Part shown: positions 61,291 to 64,000 of the stretch, piece by piece | Layout of the letters: each line of letters starts with the position of its first letter | How positions within the stretch are numbered: the first letter of the stretch is position 1 | Assembly: GCF_000017505.1 (NCBI RefSeq) | Contig: NC_009675.1 | Span: forward strand, 496,001 to 560,000 | Direction: 5' to 3' | Origin: Anaeromyxobacter sp. Fw109-5 | Lineage (GTDB): Bacteria > Myxococcota > Myxococcia > Myxococcales > Anaeromyxobacteraceae | DNA length: 64,000 nt | Notes under the pieces: model-generated | Told to the model about the DNA's origin: nothing | Seen by the model: only the letters and a program-made list of their open reading frames with translations | Databases searched by the model: none | Made by a program: the position numbers and the translations under genes

Positions 61291-63428
61291 TGGCCGAGCG
61301 CCGCGACGCGGTGCGGGTGCTCCTCCGCATCGCCTTCCGCAACCTCGCCGCGAGCCCGGTGCGCACCGCCATCCTGGGCGCCATCGTCCTCGTCGGCTCG
61401 CTCATCGTGGTGGTCGGCTCGTCGGTGCTCGACTCGATCGACCGCGGGATGCGCACCTCGATCCAGGGCAGCCTCGGCGGGCACCTGCAGGTCTACGACG
61501 CGCGCTCGGAGGGGGCGCTGGAGCTCTACGGCGGGCTGCGCGGCGAGTCCCTCCTCGAGCCCATCGAGGACTTCGCGCGGGTGAAGGAGGTCCTCTCGAA
61601 GGTCCCGAACGTGCGGCAGGTCGTGCCGATGGGGATCGACCAGGCGATGGTCGCGACCGGCAACACGTTCGACGTCGCCCTCGAGCGGCTGCGGGAGGAC
61701 GTGCGCCGGCTCGAGGCGGGCGCGGACGACGCCGAGCTCCGCCGGGCCTACGCGGCGCACCAGTCGCACGTGCGGCGCATGGTCCAGCTCCTGCGCGAGG
61801 AGATCTCCCAGGCCCGCGAGATCGTGGATCCCGGCGGGCGCGAGGGTGCGGAACGCCGGCAGGAGTGGGAGGCGCTCCAGCGCGCCGCCACCGACGGGTT
61901 CTGGGACGGCTTCGACCGGGACCGCTACGGCAGCCTCGAGTTCCTCGAGAACCGGGTCGCGCCGCTCGCGATGGACACCGCCTTCACGTTCCTGCGCTAC
62001 GTCGGGACGGACGTGGACGCGTTCTTCGAGGCCTTCCCGCTCGCCGAGGTGGTGAAGGGCGAGCGGATCCCCAGCGGTCGCCGCGGCGTGCTCGTGGGGG
62101 GGCAGTTCGCGGAGGAGTGGCTGAAGCTCAAGAACGCGCGGCGCCTCGACCAGATCAAGGACGCGCGCGACCGCCGCGGAAAGCGGATCGCCGAGGACGA
62201 GGAGCTGCAGCGCTGGGTCCGCGAGAACGGGAGCGGCATCCGCGAGATCCTGCTGCAGCTCGACCCGGTGCGCGCGGACGAGCTCGCGGCGGAGCTCCGC
62301 CCCGCGCTGGGCGCGCCCGCGGGCGAGGCGCTGGAGCCCCTGCTCGCGCGGCTCTTCGCCACCACGGACGAGAGCTTCGACCGGAACCACCGGATCTTCT
62401 ACGACCTCGTCGCCCCCAAGGTCCGCCTCTACCGGGTCGACGTGGGGGACGTCATCACCATCAAGGCGCCGTCGAAGAGCGGCTACTTCAGCTCGGTCAA
62501 CGTGAAGGTCTACGGGTTCCTGCAGTTCAAGGGGATCGAGCGCTCCGGCATCGCCGGGATGATGAGCGTCCTCGACCTCATGAGCTTCCGCGATCTCTAC
62601 GGCTACCTCACCGCGGAGAAGGCGGCGGAGATCCGGCGCCTGCAGGAGTCGATGGGCGTGCGCGAGCTCGATCGCGAGCGGGCGGAGGCGGAGCTGTTCG
62701 GAGGCGGAGGAGGGCTCGTGGGAGAGGCGCGGGCCGCCGAGATCGACGAGGGGGCCCTCGTGGCGGGGCGCGAGGAGGACCGGGCGAGCGCCGCGGACCT
62801 GGCGGCGCGCGTCTACTCGCGCGAGGAGCTCGAGCGCGGCGTGGCGCTCAACGCGGCGCTCATCCTCGAGGACCCACGCCAGCTCGACCGCACCCGGCGC
62901 GACGTCGAGGCCGCCATCCGCGACGCCGGGCTCGGGCTGAAGGTGGTGGACTGGCAGGAGGCGGCGGGGCTCGTCGGGCAGTTCGTGACGCTGCTGCGCG
63001 TCGTCCTCTTCACGGCGGTCGTCATCTTCTTCGCCATCGCGCTCGTCATCATCAACAACGCCATGGTCATGGCGACCCTCCAGCGCGTGAAGGAGATCGG
63101 GACCATGCGCGCCATCGGCACGCAGCGCCGCTTCGTGGTGACGATGCTCCTCGTCGAGATCGCGACGGTCGGGGTGGTGTTCGGGATCGCGGGCGCGCTC
63201 CTCGGGGGGGTGGTGGTGTGGGGCATCCGGGCGGCGGGGGGGATCCCGGCGGTCACGGACCTCCTCTACTTCGTGTTCTCGGGCCCCGCGCTCTTCCCGC
63301 GCCTGGGCGCGCTGGCGGTGGGCGGCTCGCTGGTGGTGGTGCTCCTCGTGGCGATCCTCTCCGCGCTCTACCCGGCGGTCATCGCGATGCGCGTGACGCC
63401 GGTCGAGGCGATGGCGACGGAGGACTGA
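61290..63428 (+). CDS. FtsX/MacB-like ABC transporter permease, large periplasmic domain
   Basis: 712 residues. TM1 is near the N-terminus (RTAILGAIVLVGSLIVVVGSSVL), followed by a long periplasmic part (about 60-560) with charged helices (RVKEVLSKVPNVRQVVPMGIDQ, RDRRGKRIAEDEELQRWVREN). Three C-terminal TMs form the FtsX domain (VLFTAVVIFFAIALVIINNAMVMATLQRVKEIGTMRAIG, VGVVFGIAGALLGGVVVWG, VVVLLVAILSALYPA). The ending, MRVTPVEAMATED, contains the usual MacB/LolC/E 'PxEAL' motif. The periplasmic insert is about twice that of LolC/E. It works with the upstream ATPase and the next permease. Confidence 0.9.
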
Positions 63429-63429
63429 C

Positions 63430-64000
63430 GTGCTCGGCGTGGACCTCCAGATCGCGGGACGCAACCTCGCGCGCCACACCCGGCGCAACCTCTTCCTGGG
63501 CGGCGCGCTCGCCGCCGTCACCGCCCTCCTCGTCCTCCTCGGCGCCCTCACCGCCGGCATGGAGTCGTCGATGATGCAGTCCGCCCTGACGCTCATGACG
63601 GGCGACGTGAACGTGGGCGGGTTCTTCAAGGTGACGAGCGGGAGCGCCGCCCCGCTCGTGTCGCAGTACCCGCGCGTGCTCGAGACGGTGCGCGCCACGG
63701 TCCCGGAGGTGGAGTACGTCACCATGCGCGGCCGCGGGTGGGCGAAGGCGGTCTCGGAGAGCGTGTCGATGGACCTCGTCCTCGCCGGCGTGGACGTCGC
63801 GAACGAGCCGACCTTCCGGAGCGTGCTCCGCGTGGTGGACGGGGACCTCGAGGCGCTCGCGCAGCCCGGGACGGTGTTGCTCTTCGAGGGCCAGGCCGAG
63901 CGCCTCAAGGTGCGCGTGAACGACGTCGTGACCCTCTCGGCGCCGACGGCCCGGGGCGTGAACAACACCGCCGACGTGCGCGTCGCGGCCATCGCGCGGA
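63430..64000 (+). CDS. second FtsX/MacB-like ABC permease, 3' end outside the window
   Basis: 190 codons are present, from a GTG one base after the previous stop. The N-terminus, IAGRNLARHTRRNLFLGGALAAVTALLVLLGALTAGMES, is TM1 of the FtsX-like permease family. Then GDVNVGGFFKVTSGSAAPLV and YPRVLETVRATVPEVEYVTMRGRGWAK start the periplasmic domain. Paired with the previous permease, it would form a LolCDE-like heterodimer with the ATPase. Confidence 0.85.
   Translation, partial: MLGVDLQIAGRNLARHTRRNLFLGGALAAVTALLVLLGALTAGMESSMMQSALTLMTGDVNVGGFFKVTSGSAAPLVSQYPRVLETVRATVPEVEYVTMRGRGWAKAVSESVSMDLVLAGVDVANEPTFRSVLRVVDGDLEALAQPGTVLLFEGQAERLKVRVNDVVTLSAPTARGVNNTADVRVAAIAR

Overview
The window is very GC-rich, single-contig bacterial chromosome. 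Housekeeping proteins, strong third-position GC bias, an HNH-endonuclease paralogue family and the neighbour order suggest an Anaeromyxobacter-like member of the Myxococcota (formerly Deltaproteobacteria). The genus is inferred from memory of protein sequence style, not from a search. I found no rRNA, tRNA, CRISPR array, phage or intact insertion sequence. Most of the window is densely packed core genome, with many 1-4 bp gene overlaps that imply translational coupling.

Layout. 1-5.3 kb: end of a TRAP transporter locus (TatT-like lipoprotein component and substrate-binding protein), an alpha/beta hydrolase, a lone response regulator, a DUF429-like protein, a uracil-DNA-glycosylase-family protein and RlpA. 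5.3-9.9 kb (minus): fmt, rsmB, rpe and a membrane histidine kinase. 10.1-12.4 kb: a frameshifted HNH endonuclease and a truncated paralogue, the most decayed area. 13-24.2 kb: glycerate kinase, a HAMP-like membrane protein, a HEAT-repeat lipoprotein, a LETM1-like protein, recA, YqgE, an HPF-cold-shock fusion, PolX and a DUF6600-type secreted protein. 24.2-30.3 kb: thpR, a GGTCGC minisatellite, glmS-glmU and gamma-glutamyltransferase. 30.4-36.9 kb: a six-gene chemosensory operon (cheW-cheR-cheY-cheW-cheA/REC-cheB) without a receptor gene. 37-48.6 kb: a TatD-like protein, moaC, trxB, tam, a lipoprotein DsbA fusion, ispG, a small cytochrome c, proS, a DUF4388 protein, pyrF, a dehalogenase-like hydrolase and a 1-Cys peroxiredoxin. 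48.7-60.5 kb, more accessory: ArsR/SRPBCC pair, glycosyltransferase, Slt-type transglycosylase, secreted hypotheticals, quinone oxidoreductase, ECF sigma factor with a di-haem cytochrome, a decayed enolase-superfamily gene, Smr protein and CPXCG protein. 60.6-64 kb: an ABC exporter (ATPase plus two FtsX-type permeases, the second cut by the window end).

The most interesting signals are regulatory and repetitive. (1) TANNNT-like -10 hexamers lie only 6-11 nt before start codons that lack a Shine-Dalgarno sequence (rpe, fmt, glmU, cheW, tatD-like, proS, hydrolase, arsR, smr, CPXCG). This points to widespread leaderless mRNAs and includes one symmetric bidirectional -10. (2) An arsR promoter has a perfect 16-bp palindrome between its -35 and -10. 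(3) Matching TGYAACC-N15-CRTCSAAT elements precede both the ECF sigma gene and its neighbouring cytochrome gene. (4) Two copies of a nested hairpin share a conserved core but have different self-complementary outer arms. (5) A composite interspersed repeat (GGTCGN hexamers around a 'CTCGACTCC...GCTACGCTC' core) has one copy in frame inside cheR.
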